This document shows positions 46,556-62,596 of a stretch of DNA of 64,000 nt, piece by piece (within the stretch, counting starts at the first letter, position 1; each line of letters opens with the position of its first letter). A program made the translations under genes and the position numbers. Source of the stretch: Amyloporia xantha (Eukaryota; Basidiomycota; Agaricomycetes; Polyporales; Adustoporiaceae). Location: assembly GCA_036971615.1 (NCBI GenBank), contig JAYKKR010000001.1, forward strand, positions 310,001-374,000, read 5' to 3'. Below the pieces are notes generated by a model that saw only the letters and a list, made by a program, of their open reading frames with translations, was not told the DNA's origin and did no database searches.

Positions 46556-48212
46556 CTATTCGTCCGATGTGACATGATCGTCTCTTCTCATCTCCGTGAT
46601 CGACACCATACCGCGACATTCCCATACCTTCACGACTCTCAACCCCGCCTGCTCTGCCAAAAGACTGAGTTGCTCTGGCGTGCGTTCCATCCCGTTGAAT
46701 AATGTGAGCATGTTCAAGTCGCGCTGGTGAGCAAGCCGATGCGCACAGCCATAATTCGCGGGGAGGGGTGCAGGAGCCGCTTTGAGGTACGCAGAGCCTA
46801 CGGTCGTGTGGATAACCTGATCGGCAGTGAGGATGCGTGAGTTAGGGCCTAAGGAGTTGCGGAGATGCTTCAATATTGTCACACATTCTTCGTCGGGCCA
46901 GTCATGACTGATCGTATCGGGTGGGAAGTAGGCGAATGAGCGGGAAATTAATATCGCTCGAGCAGGGTGCTTACAGAACATAGCGCATAAGATAGACTTC
47001 TGCATTCTGAATTGGCTGCTCTTCGAAGAAATTGTGGGGCATCATCTTGATGCGTCCAGTCTCTACAGCTTTGGGCATCTCGCGCTGCCAAACCGATACA
47101 GCTTGTGCGATAACAGGCGCCCTGTCCTGGAGGACGAAGTGCAAATTCGGGAAAATTCTCGCCAAGTCGAGACTCATGCCACCTTAACGCGCCTCAATCA
47201 AGGGCAGATTAAAAAGACATATCTACGTACCAACTCCGCTTCCGACATCGACAACCGTAGCTGAACCTAGCGCTCCCCACGGATAGTCTGGTCATGTAGG
47301 ATGAGTGAATTATTGAATGAAACAGGCTGTACACCGTCACTACATACCTACATGCAGAGGTGGGGCATGAACGCGGCCACCGCCGACCATAGCAATGCCG
47401 AAGATCTCGAGGCCACTGCGAGACTGTTCAAACCTATCGGATTGTCCAGCGCCCTGTTCAAAGAATTCCCAAAACGTGAGATCCGTCTGATGAGCCTCCT
47501 GAAAGGCTGTTTCGCGCGAAGAATGTGAACGTGTCTTGACTGGGTCAAATAACACTGCGGGCAATTTTTCTGAAGCGGTGTAGATGTCTAAAGCACTGGA
47601 ACAAAAGGTGAGTATAAGCCTGCAATTGTCGCCAGAAAGAGGTGAGACTGACTGCGTCAGAAGCCAGCATCGCAAAGGCTCATTGCCGACCAGACATCGA
47701 CTTGTTGGACTATTGGCAAAGTGCAAATTTTTGACTTCGACAAAAATGTGGTTGGAACAGAGGCAACGAAGCACTCTCGCTAAAAAGTGTCCTTAGCTGC
47801 ACACTGGATGAAAGACACAGGGAGGCGAACCAAGTTTCTGATCCTCAACACCCACTTGTTTGGCTATCTTGTCGATGGGTACACCCTGTTTCGGGTCTGC
47901 ATGTGCAAGGACATCTGCGATCTGTGCTTCCGCGGCGATGTGTATCGCTCGAGCAAGATAGTACCCCGTGGCCATCTCCATGAGACGACTCTGAGGCTCT
48001 TGTACAATGTCTGTACACATGCCACAAGCTCCGATTACAGTACGTTGGGCATCGAACAGTTCTGCTGAGGGCACAAAGGAACTTAAATCGCCGTCCCCAG
48101 AAGGTGCCAGCTCTTCAGATTGCCATTCCCGTATGATGACCTCCGACGCATCCGTGAGCAGTCGAATGAGAGCACGCAGCGTCTGCACTTTATCATGTTT
48201 GGTAGTCGACAT
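46556..48212 (-). CDS. SAM-dependent O-methyltransferase (plant/fungal class, PF00891)
   Basis: Start MSTTKHDKVQTLRALIRLLT at 48212. The N-terminal dimerisation/substrate region reads LARAIHIAAEAQIADVLAHA and GVPIDKIAKQVGVEDQKL. The middle exons have EKLPAVLFDPVKTRSHSSRE, FQEAHQTDLTFWEFFEQ and RFEQSRSGLEIFG. The SAM-binding core follows: ATVVDVGSGVGGMSLDLARI, FPNLHFVLQDRAPVIAQA, RIKMMPHNFFEEQPIQNAEV. The catalytic His sits in HDWPDEECVTILKHLRNSLG, and the stop follows VTSDE at 46556. Such enzymes methylate hydroxyls on aromatic or polyketide metabolites. No biosynthetic neighbours are present, so no pathway can be named. Confidence 0.87.
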
Positions 48213-48964
48213 TCCACAGGTGTGTGAGTGAAGAAGCTAAGACTAGGTGAATGCGCACAAGGTTAGCCAAGGCGGATTTAACGGGGGACAGACCACAGAC
48301 GAATACTGACGGCAGCAGTGGATGCGCTGTTAACGCAGGATACGGCCCCTATGTATGTGCTGAGCGGCTCCACTGAATGGGAATTAGAGTTGTCTCGGAC
48401 ATTGAACGCTCACCTTAGTTACGATGACTAACCGAATTGCCGCCATCGACTCCCAGCTTTACGCGAGGAAGGAGGCATGACTGGAGGATGGATACAACGA
48501 GCGCCAGGATGTCTTCTATGCGCGGAAAATTCGTTTCAGAATGTACATTGTCAGTATACTGGCTGCAGCTAAGCAATATCTTAGTGACAAATGTTTCTCA
48601 GGATTCAGCGGGCGAAAGTAAGCCTACTTGTGCAGACACTCTAATTAGGAGATTATGATAATCAAAGAAGCCCCAGCAATGTCGGCATCCGATGACAGCG
48701 TCATGTCCAAAACATGACCAGCTGATTCAAGACCGAGTTGAGTAGGGAGATTATGCGGGGTATCCTGAGACGGAACTGAACGGACGCTGGGGGCGGAGTG
48801 GCTAGGACACCTGCGAGACAGAACTGGGTGGATCGCGCGATTTCTGCGATTCTCACTGGTAATTGCGCAAAAACACTGACGCCAGCGAAGTCCCATATGC
48901 CAATTCTTACGACTGACCATGAGTACATACAGATATAAAGCCATCTGTCTGTGAACTCCGCACG
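48213..48964. other. Intergenic, promoter side of the O-methyltransferase
   Basis: About 750 bases. A minus-strand frame near 48645-48968 has no motif and overlaps the end of the neighbouring gene. No repeat recognised. Confidence 0.4.
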
Positions 48965-50334
48965 TCACTTTGATACAGCTTTGTCACCTGTACCTGCCCT
49001 CATCTCAGTAACGTAGTGTTGGCGTTTCTCCAAATCTGTTAGACAACGAAAACGAGATTCGATTTTGGCGACCACGAACAGATAAAGAGCAGACTTAACG
49101 TACCTACAGCCCACATTGCTGCGCCGATGCGATTCGAGACGGAAAAGACCAGTCCGACGAGGGGCAGACGTTCAAGAAGCGCCGCAACGAAGCCGAATGC
49201 TACTCACGGAACTCAAATTGACGATACCATTATGGGACCTTGTTAAGTCGCTTACCTCTATAATCCCATTTGCGCTCCTCGATAAAGACGGAAACCTGCT
49301 CGTGTGACATCCCCTTCGCTTTGAAGTACTACGTATAACCAGACACAGGTCAATCACGAGGGGCTTAACAGTAGCATTGAGACATTCGCCAACGCTGACC
49401 GGTTGATGGAGATATCGTGCAGTCCCTAACGCTCGGAGCCACGCCGAGATCATAATACCAACTAGCGGAATAGTCTCGACTGGCATGAGGAGCACTGCAC
49501 AACAGGAGGGACTGAGCGCACATCTTATGCAATACATTCATCCAAGGAGACCGACCTTTGAAAGCCAGCCTGCCAATACCTCCACTAACGAGGTGACCCA
49601 GGTTCCATCCGCTGACTGCGGGAGGGTGCTCCCACTCTTCCACGTAAGGACGCCAAAAATCAAGTCCTTTCCCTCGGGATTCGATAGTTTGGGCATAAGC
49701 ACGCCCGCGGGCGACGCGAATGCCATGGGAGATGAAGTATGTGACGATAGCAGAGAGCTGGGTGGTAAGGAAGAAGAGTGTAGCATCTGTGCAGGTTTAT
49801 AGGCAGGTTGAAGTGCTGTCCTCATCTCTAAAGTGTCATGGATCAAGACATACAGGTCGGCAGGTCGAACGGCATCCTGATGCCTAGGACGGTTTCCTTA
49901 GAAAGACCTGTTACTCGAGGGGAACTGTGACCAAGGTCGTAGCCTCGGGGGTCAGTAATGCGTTCATTCCGTTCTACTGCGGAATTACTCGCTTCATGAG
50001 GAAAAGCTCGACGAAATATCTCTGGAACTTAAACGTCGTTGCGACCTATGAACCCTCACAATGCTGATCAGTTCATTGTACACCTCGATTACTGTCGTCA
50101 TCTTCGACATACCCACACAAGACCGACACCTAACCCTCTGACGACGCCATGCTCGCACTTCTTCCAAGCGGGAACGGATAGGGTTTTGTCCGTCACGAGC
50201 CTGTATATTCCGACGACGACATAGGAAGGAGGAAATTGAAGTCGAGCAGTTGCTCTCCGGAGGTTGCCAGGAACGTTCTGAGTGTACGGTGTGGGAACGT
50301 CTGCGCCGAAGTCACCTGGCAGTGTATCGGACAT
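48965..50334 (-). CDS. EI24/RRT8-LDS family multi-pass membrane protein
   Basis: I recognise the family by its C-terminal half: PLVGIMISAWLRALGTARYL with HQP, YFKAKGMSHEQVSVFIEERK with WDYR, AFGFVAALLERLPLVGLVFS, VSNRIGAAMWA, and the last exon DLEKRQHYVTEM, stop at 48965. These hydrophobic hairpins resemble ascomycete Rrt8/Lds1/Lds2, which sit on lipid droplets. The start ATG at 50334 gives MSDTLPGDFGADVPTPYTQN, then ARLQFPPSYVVVGIYRLVTD and the basic KCEHGVVRG. I rejected the upstream in-frame ATG at 50388 because the family starts close to this point. Small introns; exact middle exons (49300-50100) are approximate. Function unproven in basidiomycetes. Confidence 0.72.
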
Positions 50335-50506
50335 GATGGTGGTTCGTAGTATGTAGTGAGAGACGCCAAAACCCCATTCACAACGCAATGCACACTCCCA
50401 TTACTGCAATATATACCGTAGAATACTCTATCCTATACTATATAACCCGAGTCCGTGCTAGCGAGGCACGACCCATGATCTACAACATATGTCTCAGCCG
50501 AGCAGA

Positions 50507-54983
<4,477 letters not shown>

Positions 54984-55944
54984 TATGTCCTATGGTTTGG
55001 TTGAAACGAAAGAAGATGAAGGGCAAGACGGGGGTGGCTGCAAACGCGACGCGCCACAACCTTACAAGACCTCCAAAGAGCCTAATATAGAGTTATCTAA
55101 ATATATACTTATTTATGTAAATAGTTATGCCAAACAGGAAAAGATAAGTACCGAAAGAGTGTCAATATATCCGCTGCCAGATTGTAAGCGCCCAGATCAG
55201 TCCCTGTTGCCATACCCAACAACTTCGATTGGATCGTTATCGCGGCACCATATTCAGAGAGCATTGTCCGTCGCGTCAATCCATTCTAGCTTCGTATATA
55301 GGAGATAGCAAAGCCTCAGGCTACAGATATCAGCACTGACCTATAATACATATCAATCCACCTAACACTTCAGCATAGCTTCCCGTCACCATCTGGTGAG
55401 TCCCCACAGTGCACTTTTCGCCGAACATCTTGATAGCCATGTCAATAGGTGAGTAGATACCATTGTTGCCCTATCGGTATGCATTATGGTTGTTGACATG
55501 GCGAAACCGAAACACCCACCAACCTCGGTGCTGTCGTCATTCAGGATTACCTATGCGGCTGAAGTTAGGTTGCTGCGACAAACCTCTGCTGTTCCTTTGG
55601 TTTTCTAGGTTCTCTGGTGGGCTTCGTCTACCCTATTACTCATTCTGGTCCATCATCCGAGGACTATGGCTTTATTCACAATGCGGATTTGGAATCTGAC
55701 TTGGCGATGCTTATTGTGATGAGACTACTGTTAACCCCTTTCGTGCAACCTCGGCTCTTGTACGGTACAGCACCAAGATGTTGTCAAGATGCATTTCCAT
55801 TGTTCCAGAGTTGTGCATTTTTTACCTCTGTGGCTGCTGACCTCACCTTTTGCATTGTGCTTACGCCTATAAAACGAGGCAGATGAGCACGTTCAATCTG
55901 CGTGTTTCGCTCGTGGCCCGAACTTTCTACCGTTTCTCTCCATC
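54984..55944. other. Intergenic between divergent ISWI and FHA genes
   Basis: About 960 bases. One piece following a plausible acceptor (tttctag near 55609) reads GSLVGFVYPITHSGPSSEDY without a stop for about 70 codons. It could be part of a small undetected gene, but I could not find a credible start and end. Confidence 0.35.
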
Positions 55945-56696
55945 ATGGCCGACAACGCTCAATTTGATGAATATGCGCCTCCAGGCGTTTGGGTCGAACC
56001 TATCCAGGTCGAGACCCCACCGCCGACTCCTCCCAAACCCACAACAGCTCGCGATGGCACATCAGAATCTACGGAAGTACTGTACTGGGGCTATCTGCAG
56101 CCAGTAAGCATCTATTGTGAAAACAGGAACTGGTTTTTCTTGAGGAAGCAGCGGACCTACACGCTAGGTGCTTCTCTCGACATGGATTGCTGGGTTTATG
56201 GTAGTTCAATTTGTGAGTGTCACACTCTCAGCGACACCGGTTAATGTGCGCCAGAATTAACTGAGCGATGTCAAACTGCTACATCTAGCTGCTGATCATC
56301 ACTGCACATTCATATGGGATGGAACAGACAGTGCATCTGCAGTGCGCGTCGTGGACTATGCAGATCAACATTGGGGCCCCTGGGGTGGAACATTTGTATG
56401 TGCACCCTACTCTCGATATTGTGCCCTTCGTACCTTGCTCATTTTGTTTTCCTACGTAGATAAATGATGTCCGCCTCTTGCCAGGAGTTCCAGCCCTACT
56501 TCGGCATGGTGATCGAATCAGTTTTGTGGGCGAAGAGCCAATGGCATCCAATGAGGATCTCCGTGAGTTTGTTGTGATTTGATTGCCCTTATTCAGCTGG
56601 ACTTACATGTGCTTAGGTTACACATGGTGCCAGTGTACTCTTCAAGGCTGGCGGTCTGGGCCTAAAGCCACAAACAAGCTGCGGAATACCAAATGA
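55945..56696 (+). CDS. Small FHA-domain protein
   Basis: Start MADNAQFDEYAPPGVWVEPI at 55945, then a Pro/Thr-rich linker and EVLYWGYLQP. After an intron, RNWFFLRKQRTYTLGASLDM plus CWVYGSSI corresponds to the first FHA strands (YTLGR..D.D...GS..S..HC). Then DHHCTFIWDG, VRVVDYADQHWGPWGGTFIN, DVRLLPGVPALLRHGDRISF and VGEE follow: the GTFIN loop and the L..GD.I.F strand complete the FHA fold. The end is YTWCQCTLQGWRSGPKATNK, stop at 56696. FHA domains bind phosphothreonine. The usual FHA Arg after the GR-type turn is not obvious (YTLGAS), and no kinase domain follows, unlike Cds1/Chk2. Role unknown. Confidence 0.62.
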
Positions 56697-58535
56697 TCGT
56701 GTCGGGGTAATGGCGGCCGTGGGTTGAATGTGATACTGTAGGGATTGCACACCCTATGGTTGACGACCTTACGAGTCTAGGAAGGTAGTGTGTAATTTGT
56801 AGATGAATAGTCCCGTGTCATATCGCTGCTACAAATGTCGTAGCTATCCATGTCTCAATGTTTCCATGCGGAGTCGCGGAGCGTTGAGAAGCGACCGTGA
56901 GCCGTGACTGAACGACTGAGCTGCGTGTGACAATTTCCAGCTAAGTCCAGAACGCAGGGCCCCTCCCAGAAAATATCAGGCTCCTGCCCATCCTTCTCCG
57001 GGAGGTGGGGGCCCATCCGAATGGCGGCATTCTATGCTCAGTAAGTACGATGAATCCCAGGATATTAATAGATCATGGATCATGTGACAATCACGTGCAA
57101 ATTCAAACCCCTCAATCTTAATCCCCCTCACCTCCCTACGGCGGCTGGCACAAAACACGAGTAAACAACGGGCTCCGGAGCGCGAACGTTCTAATTCAGG
57201 AAGGTGGGTGCGCCGACGAAAAGGGTTTATTGTGCGCGGGCCTGCGCAATATAGCAAGCAGAGGCTCTGAGACTTGTATTTCCACCATACAACCTACATG
57301 TAAAATTAATTTCTGATAAGCAAATGCATCCACAGAGTCTCCTTTGGAGAGGGAAGGATAGTCATCGTATCTGCAGGTCAGCTAGTAGGCCAAAGGACAG
57401 AAGGGGGGAAGGCTCAAAGATGAGAATCAGATTTTTGTACCCATAGCTCTTCTAAGCTGTTCATATATTTCTTGAGATACTTCAAAAATTTTGTCGAAGG
57501 TTCTCAAGCTCATAGAAAACTTCTGAGTCCGCTGAACCAGCGGTCGCGTTCAACCGCCATAAACAAAGTCAGGAATTCCACCTTCCGAATCGAGAAGGCA
57601 CACGTCCGGGCTCCGTTGTTTACTCATGTTTTGTGCCAGCCGCTGTAGGGAGGTAGAGGGGGATAAGATTGAGGTGTTTGAATTTGGGCTGAGTTGGAAA
57701 TTAGCTCGGATATCGCCGTATTGTGGCTGGTATGTTTTCCGTATGTCATAAAGTCCCTCGGATGGGCCCCCTACCTCCCGAAAGTGGCGGGAAGGAGCCT
57801 GAGAAAATATGTGCACAGGCGCTGTTTGTCGGAGTTGAATAAACGTCATATTTATCATTTTCAAGTAATTCCCTAAATCCAGAATAGGCAAAAAGGGCAG
57901 CATATCAGAGGTCAAAATTGCCTTGTGATATAGGAAAATCTTCATTATGTAATACAATTTCCAGTCTCCGACAAACACCACCTGTGCACACTTGCTCGAC
58001 GAGGGGCCTTCCGTTCTGGACTTAGCTGTCAATCGGTCGAAGTTGAAACGAATTGGTTCAATACAATATTCGGAACTCCGAAAGTACTACCATTTGCTGT
58101 AAGTCACAGCTTCGGAACATTCTCCTGAAGCCTACACATACCAGGGCATGTCCGGAGGGTATTCCGTCGTCACACATATCATTTTGCCTCCAGTGAGCTG
58201 ATGTTTGTGTTTGCTCCGGCCAGACTGAAAGCAGCCCAAAACTTGATAAAACATGGGGTTGTAGGATTCCCATGATTTCTGCCCACATTGACTATTGATT
58301 GACGACACCGACAGTCCGCAGTCCTCCGATGTCCCGGGTCTAGATCGGCATTGACTCCGCGGCTATTGAACCCGAGTGAGTGGGTAAATGTGTCATGATT
58401 GACTCTGCCGAGGATATTCTGCCATGTTCCGGAACCACAGCATAATCCAACGCAGGTCCCGGGCGGGCCAGACAGCCGCCGCTCCTCTTTATGTAGACGA
58501 TGCAGACTTGACTTGTGCCACCTTTTTCATCCGCT
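56697..58535. other. Gene-poor stretch with one unassigned open frame
   Basis: 1.8 kb. The only long frame is 57550-58032 on the minus strand (160 codons, MTAKSRTEGPSSSKCAQVVF .. DFVYGG). It has no motif I recognise and no splice-supported extension, and may be chance. I see no repeat or RNA gene. Confidence 0.35.
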
Positions 58536-59894
58536 ATGGCCACTGCGACCCTGTCCCACTACGGTAAAGGCGCCCTCCGGGTGGCGAAGAACTATACCAA
58601 GGGGTATTCGCATACCCAAGCCAAGGTCCGGGATGCCACATCTAACGACCCCTGGCCGCCTTCGGGCAGACAGATGCACGAAATCGCGCAGTCGACTTAC
58701 AATCCGTACGTCTCCTATCACACGGAAAGTGCTCCGACGCTCACTTTAGGCATTCTGCAGGGAGGACTTCGTAGAAATCATGGAGATGCTGGACAAGCGT
58801 TTGAACGACAAGGGAAAGAACTGGAGGCATGTGTTCAAGGTGCGCGTGCTTAACCTGCGTCGTTCCTCGCCTGCGATGCTTATATTTGTGCCAAGTCTTT
58901 GACTCTACTGGACTACTTGCTACATACGGGCTCGGAGAACGTCATCATGTACTTCAGAGACAACCTGTACGTGGTGAAAACCCTGCGGGAATTCCAGTAC
59001 ATCGACGAACATGAGAAGGACCAAGGCTCCAACGTGCGACAGAAGGCGAAGGACATCGTCAACCTGCTGCAGGACGATGCTCGGCTCCGGCACGAGCGAC
59101 GGACACGGGCTCGTATGTACGAGCGAATGTCCCGGGGCAGACTGTCGCCCGACTCGGATGTCACGGATGACGACGAGAACGTCGCGAGGCGCACCAGGTT
59201 TGCGCCGGAACCGAAGCGCCGTGACGACGACGAGGACTTGCGGCGTGCGATGGAGGAGAGCAGGCGGAGCATGGGCCGGGACCGAACGAGTGCGGAAGAA
59301 AGGGACCTACAAAAGGCCCTCCAGCTGAGCGAGGAAGAAGAGGAAAAGAGAGCAAAGGCGGTTGCGGACGCGAGCTTGATCCTGTTCGACGAGGCGTGAG
59401 TGTCCCGCTGAAGAGGAGGCGTAGTGCTTTTGCTCACGGGAATCATGACAGGCCATCCGCTCCGCAGACTAATCCGTCGCCGCTCGTAGATGCCACTCTA
59501 CCGCTGCAGTACGCTATGACGGGGCTACAGCCACAGTACACGGCCATGCCTGTCCAGCCGCAGTACACGTCGTTCAACCCCTTCCAGCAGCAGGCGCAGC
59601 AGGAGATGATGCAGGTGAGTGGCGTGCCACTAGAGCTGCCAGTCGATGATTGATGGGGGTATGCTCGTTTAGGCAATGTACGCGCAACAGCAGCAGGAAT
59701 GGGCAATGCATCAGCAGGCGCTACAGCAGGCCGAGGCGCTCGCAATGCAGCAGGCGCAGCAAGAGGAATGGCTCCGTCAGCAGCAGGCGCTGCAGGAAGG
59801 TGGGTGCGGTGGCGGGGTGTTTGCCGTGTGTCGCGTGTACACAGACGGAAGAAATATATTTGTGCACGGCTCGCTCGAACGGGCAAAGACGTGA
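58536..59894 (+). CDS. Epsin (ENTH domain, ubiquitin-interacting motifs), C-terminal end unclear
   Basis: Endocytic clathrin adaptor. Start MATATLSHYGKGALRVAKNY at 58536. The ENTH domain follows: KVRDATSNDPWPPSGRQMHE, IAQSTYN, then PEDFVEIMEMLDKRLNDKGK, NWRHVFK, SLTLLDYLLHTGSENVIMYF, VVKTLREFQYIDEHEKDQGS and VRQKAKDIVNLLQDDARLRH. Two ubiquitin-interacting motifs follow (EDLRRAMEESRRS; ERDLQKALQLSEEEEE), then SLILFDEA, a Pro/Gln-rich linker with one Asn-Pro-Phe (TSFNPFQQQAQQ) and a Gln/Ala-rich exon (AMYAQQQQEWAMHQQALQQA). Beyond the QALQE codons the frame drifts into unrelated sequence and stops at 59894. Epsins normally continue with more linker and end with further NPF/clathrin motifs. I find no such exon before 64000. 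Confidence 0.85.
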
Positions 59895-61921
59895 GTGGCC
59901 GAGATACGAAAGTCTACTAACTTTATAGGTTGCATATCAATTTGTACTAACTATAGGTTGAATATTCATTGTACTGACTGTAGTCTCCATTACTACTGAC
60001 TCTATAGTCTCCGTTACTATTAACTCCACGCGTTGAAACGTGGTAACTTCACAGATCGAAAGGAATAACCCTCCAAACGCATACTCACTCTTTAGATCGC
60101 AAGTAAAATGTGCTAACTCTAGCTCGAACGCAATCCGTATCGTCGGGCTCGGACTTCTTCGCGGAAGACGTCCGCGTCAGTGCATCGACTTTCTCCGTAT
60201 CCCTCTCCACCCACCGACACGTTCGTGCTGCTGGCCGACGGTTCTTCCTTCGCGCCCAGCCTGCAGCTGCTCTTAATACATCGCTCTAGCTCGAAAGCAA
60301 TCTGCACTTGCTGTCGAGCTCACAAACTGTCGCTGTCTAGCTCGCCGACCTAGCTCGAAACGTACTCTGAGCCAGTCCTCTCATTTGAGAGCAAATCTGT
60401 ACTGACTGTTTTCCCCGACATCTCCACCATGTACCGACTATCTTCGAAATCTTCGCAGTGACCGTTGTCTTCGACGTCTAGAGCCAAAGACCGTGCCCGT
60501 GTTCATAGCCGCGCCCGCGAACGGTGTGTTTTACGCGTCGTGCATGGAGTCCCAGTCCTGTGTTGTCTGTCAGTCTCAGTGCCTCCGTCTCTCTGAATGC
60601 ACATACTCACGTACTTCGTTTGACGCATAGCATCTTTCGACTCTCATGCACGCTGGATGAACAGTGCGGGCGCAGCGTTTGTAGGTGATATATGGGGCCA
60701 TTTCGACCCTCGTTCGGCGGGTTTAAACAGCTGTAATGCAGGTTCATTTCGACCGAAATTCAGTACCACTCGTGAACGACTCACAATTCGCCCGCCATAT
60801 TCCTCGCGTGTTGGCGAACCGCTGTGCCCGTTATCACGCTCCGACCAGTCAACATAGACCTGTGAGCCTATCCAATGGGCGCAAATACCTGATTGGATGG
60901 GATATACAGTGTTGACCTCCTTCATCTTCCGACTCCGAGTCTGTTCAAGTTCCTGATCGAGACCAAAGTACTGAGAGCTGCAAAGATTGTCTCGACCATT
61001 CTGATGACTCGGAGGTTGTGTGAGTGACTTGTCTTCTGTCCCATGGATGCAATCTCGCTGTATGCTGAACCACTGTGTTTTCCTACTGGGTGTCTAAATC
61101 AATCAAGTCCTAGCAGATGGAGAATACATACTTTCATCTTGTACTGCACATGACTCTTGGTCACAAACAGCACCTATGAACTCCACACAAGTGACCACAA
61201 CTCAACGAGAGTGCTCTGTTACTTGCTCACCTCTGATTCACGGCTGTCTGTCTGTAGGCTACTCCAATCTGTCAGCGACTGTTGTACTTCTCAATGTGGC
61301 TCATCTTCAGAACTTGACACAGGACAGCCAGCACTGAAATCCTCGGCGATATCGTACTGGCAAACAGAAGCTGAGTTGTAAGAATTGAACAGTGCCAGAA
61401 ATCAGTCTGACACGTTCATCTGAATGTTCATTGTGAGGTGACAGTTGACTTTCTGAGATTTCTCAGGCTTACGTTGCATGTCTGCCGGCCGCTTGATGTG
61501 AAATGTTATTTACATCATGACTTCTATATTCCGTATTGGCACCGCTTCTGAGCCAGGAATTCCGAGTCTCAATGTGAATTGTCTCAAACATGTCATGTTT
61601 CATTCAAGACTCTCATGTTCAAGCAAGCAGTAAAATATACTAGTCTGGCAAAATGAAAGAAAATGGTTCAGGAGTGTCATGCTTGTGCCCGTCAGTTCAT
61701 GTGTGAAAACAAATTCGGAAGTAACTGTCAACCACTGGCACATTACGATCATTGCGTGTTTTGAAATTTCAGCTGTCTATCAATAGAGTATCGGTGCGCT
61801 AGGCCCGAATTTGGTGACAAATGTTACTGCGTTCACATCAAAACCTACCAAAATGTGTCTTCTGTCCATGAGTTCATCGCAATGTTCTCTGTCTGTGTAA
61901 CTGTATGGAAGTTCGATGGGA
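59895..61921. other. Repetitive-looking, gene-free stretch after epsin
   Basis: 2 kb with no supported gene. The part 59920-60030 is a degenerate minisatellite of ACTGACT-TATAGTCTCC-like units. The part 60110-60360 repeats the phrase ctagctcgaa several times. Probably decayed transposon-derived DNA, but no ends or coding domains can be named. Confidence 0.4.
59920..60030. repeat. Degenerate minisatellite (ACTGACT..TATAGTCTCC-like units)
   Basis: Units such as gtactaactataggttg, tactgactgtagtctcc, ctgactctatagtctcc and gttactattaactcc follow one another with a period of about 20-26 bases. It starts immediately after the last epsin-like codons. Confidence 0.55.
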
Positions 61922-62596
61922 CTATACAACTATCTCCTCGTCCGAATCATCCACCCTTGACTTACTCTTGATTGCTCCTCTTCTCTTACGCCCTCGTGTT
62001 GCCGGATTACTCCTGATCTTCTTCGTCAAGTAGTCGCTGCGCCGCTTTATCGCTTGTTCGGGAAATTCAATCCCACCAAGTATCCGCTGTCGCCGCTCCT
62101 GATCGAGACATGTGAATTCTGCCTCCTCAATCTTACGGAAGAACATCACTCCGTCCTTCCACAACGCGAGGAGGTGTCTAACGGCGTTAGTATTGAGCGT
62201 GCCGAGTCCGGTAAACTTGACCTCGGTGTGTGGCCAGCCCTCGAGGACGATGTGGTACTTGACGACGATGCGACTCCAGTATCGCGTCCATTCCATCCGC
62301 GCATTGTCGTTCCCACACAATGCGTCTTCCGAAACGTCAGGCCGTGAGCAACGAAGAAAAATGTATTTTGTAGATACTGGGGAGTTAGACTTACGAAGCG
62401 AAGCCTTCATCAGCTCGTCGAGCTCTCGACGGTACAGATCTCGACGGCGGGAGCCTGTCGGCGGAGGAGGAGATTGCTCTACCAGTCAGACAATCAGATT
62501 TCGGAGTTTGAGTTGGCATTCAACAAGATGCTACTCACCTCTCAGTGGGAATGTCCCATTGACATTGCTCTGTCTAAACACCAGCAGCCTGGACAT
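61922..62596 (-). CDS. Small basidiomycete protein of unknown function (GWP-type, possibly repeat-associated)
   Basis: I read ATG 62596 (MSRLLVFRQSNVNGTFPLRE) spliced to QSPPPPTGSRRRDLYRRELD, ELMKASL, and after another likely intron DALCGNDNARMEWTRYWSRI. Then come KYHIVLEGWPHTEVKFTGLG, a Leu/Trp-rich helix pair (HLLALWKDGVMFFRKIEEAE), a basic stretch RRQRILGG..KRRSDYLTKK and an end rich in Arg/Lys then Asp/Glu (RKRRGAIKSK .. DSDEEIVV), stop at 61922. The KY-V-L-GWP-V-F pattern recalls a multicopy uncharacterised protein family in mushroom genomes, but I cannot name it. Highly charged ends suggest a nuclear protein. Confidence 0.5.

Noticed and set aside
57550..58032. 160-codon minus-strand frame as a secure gene
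   Set aside because: No motif, neighbours or extension by splicing; kept only as a note in the intergenic entry.
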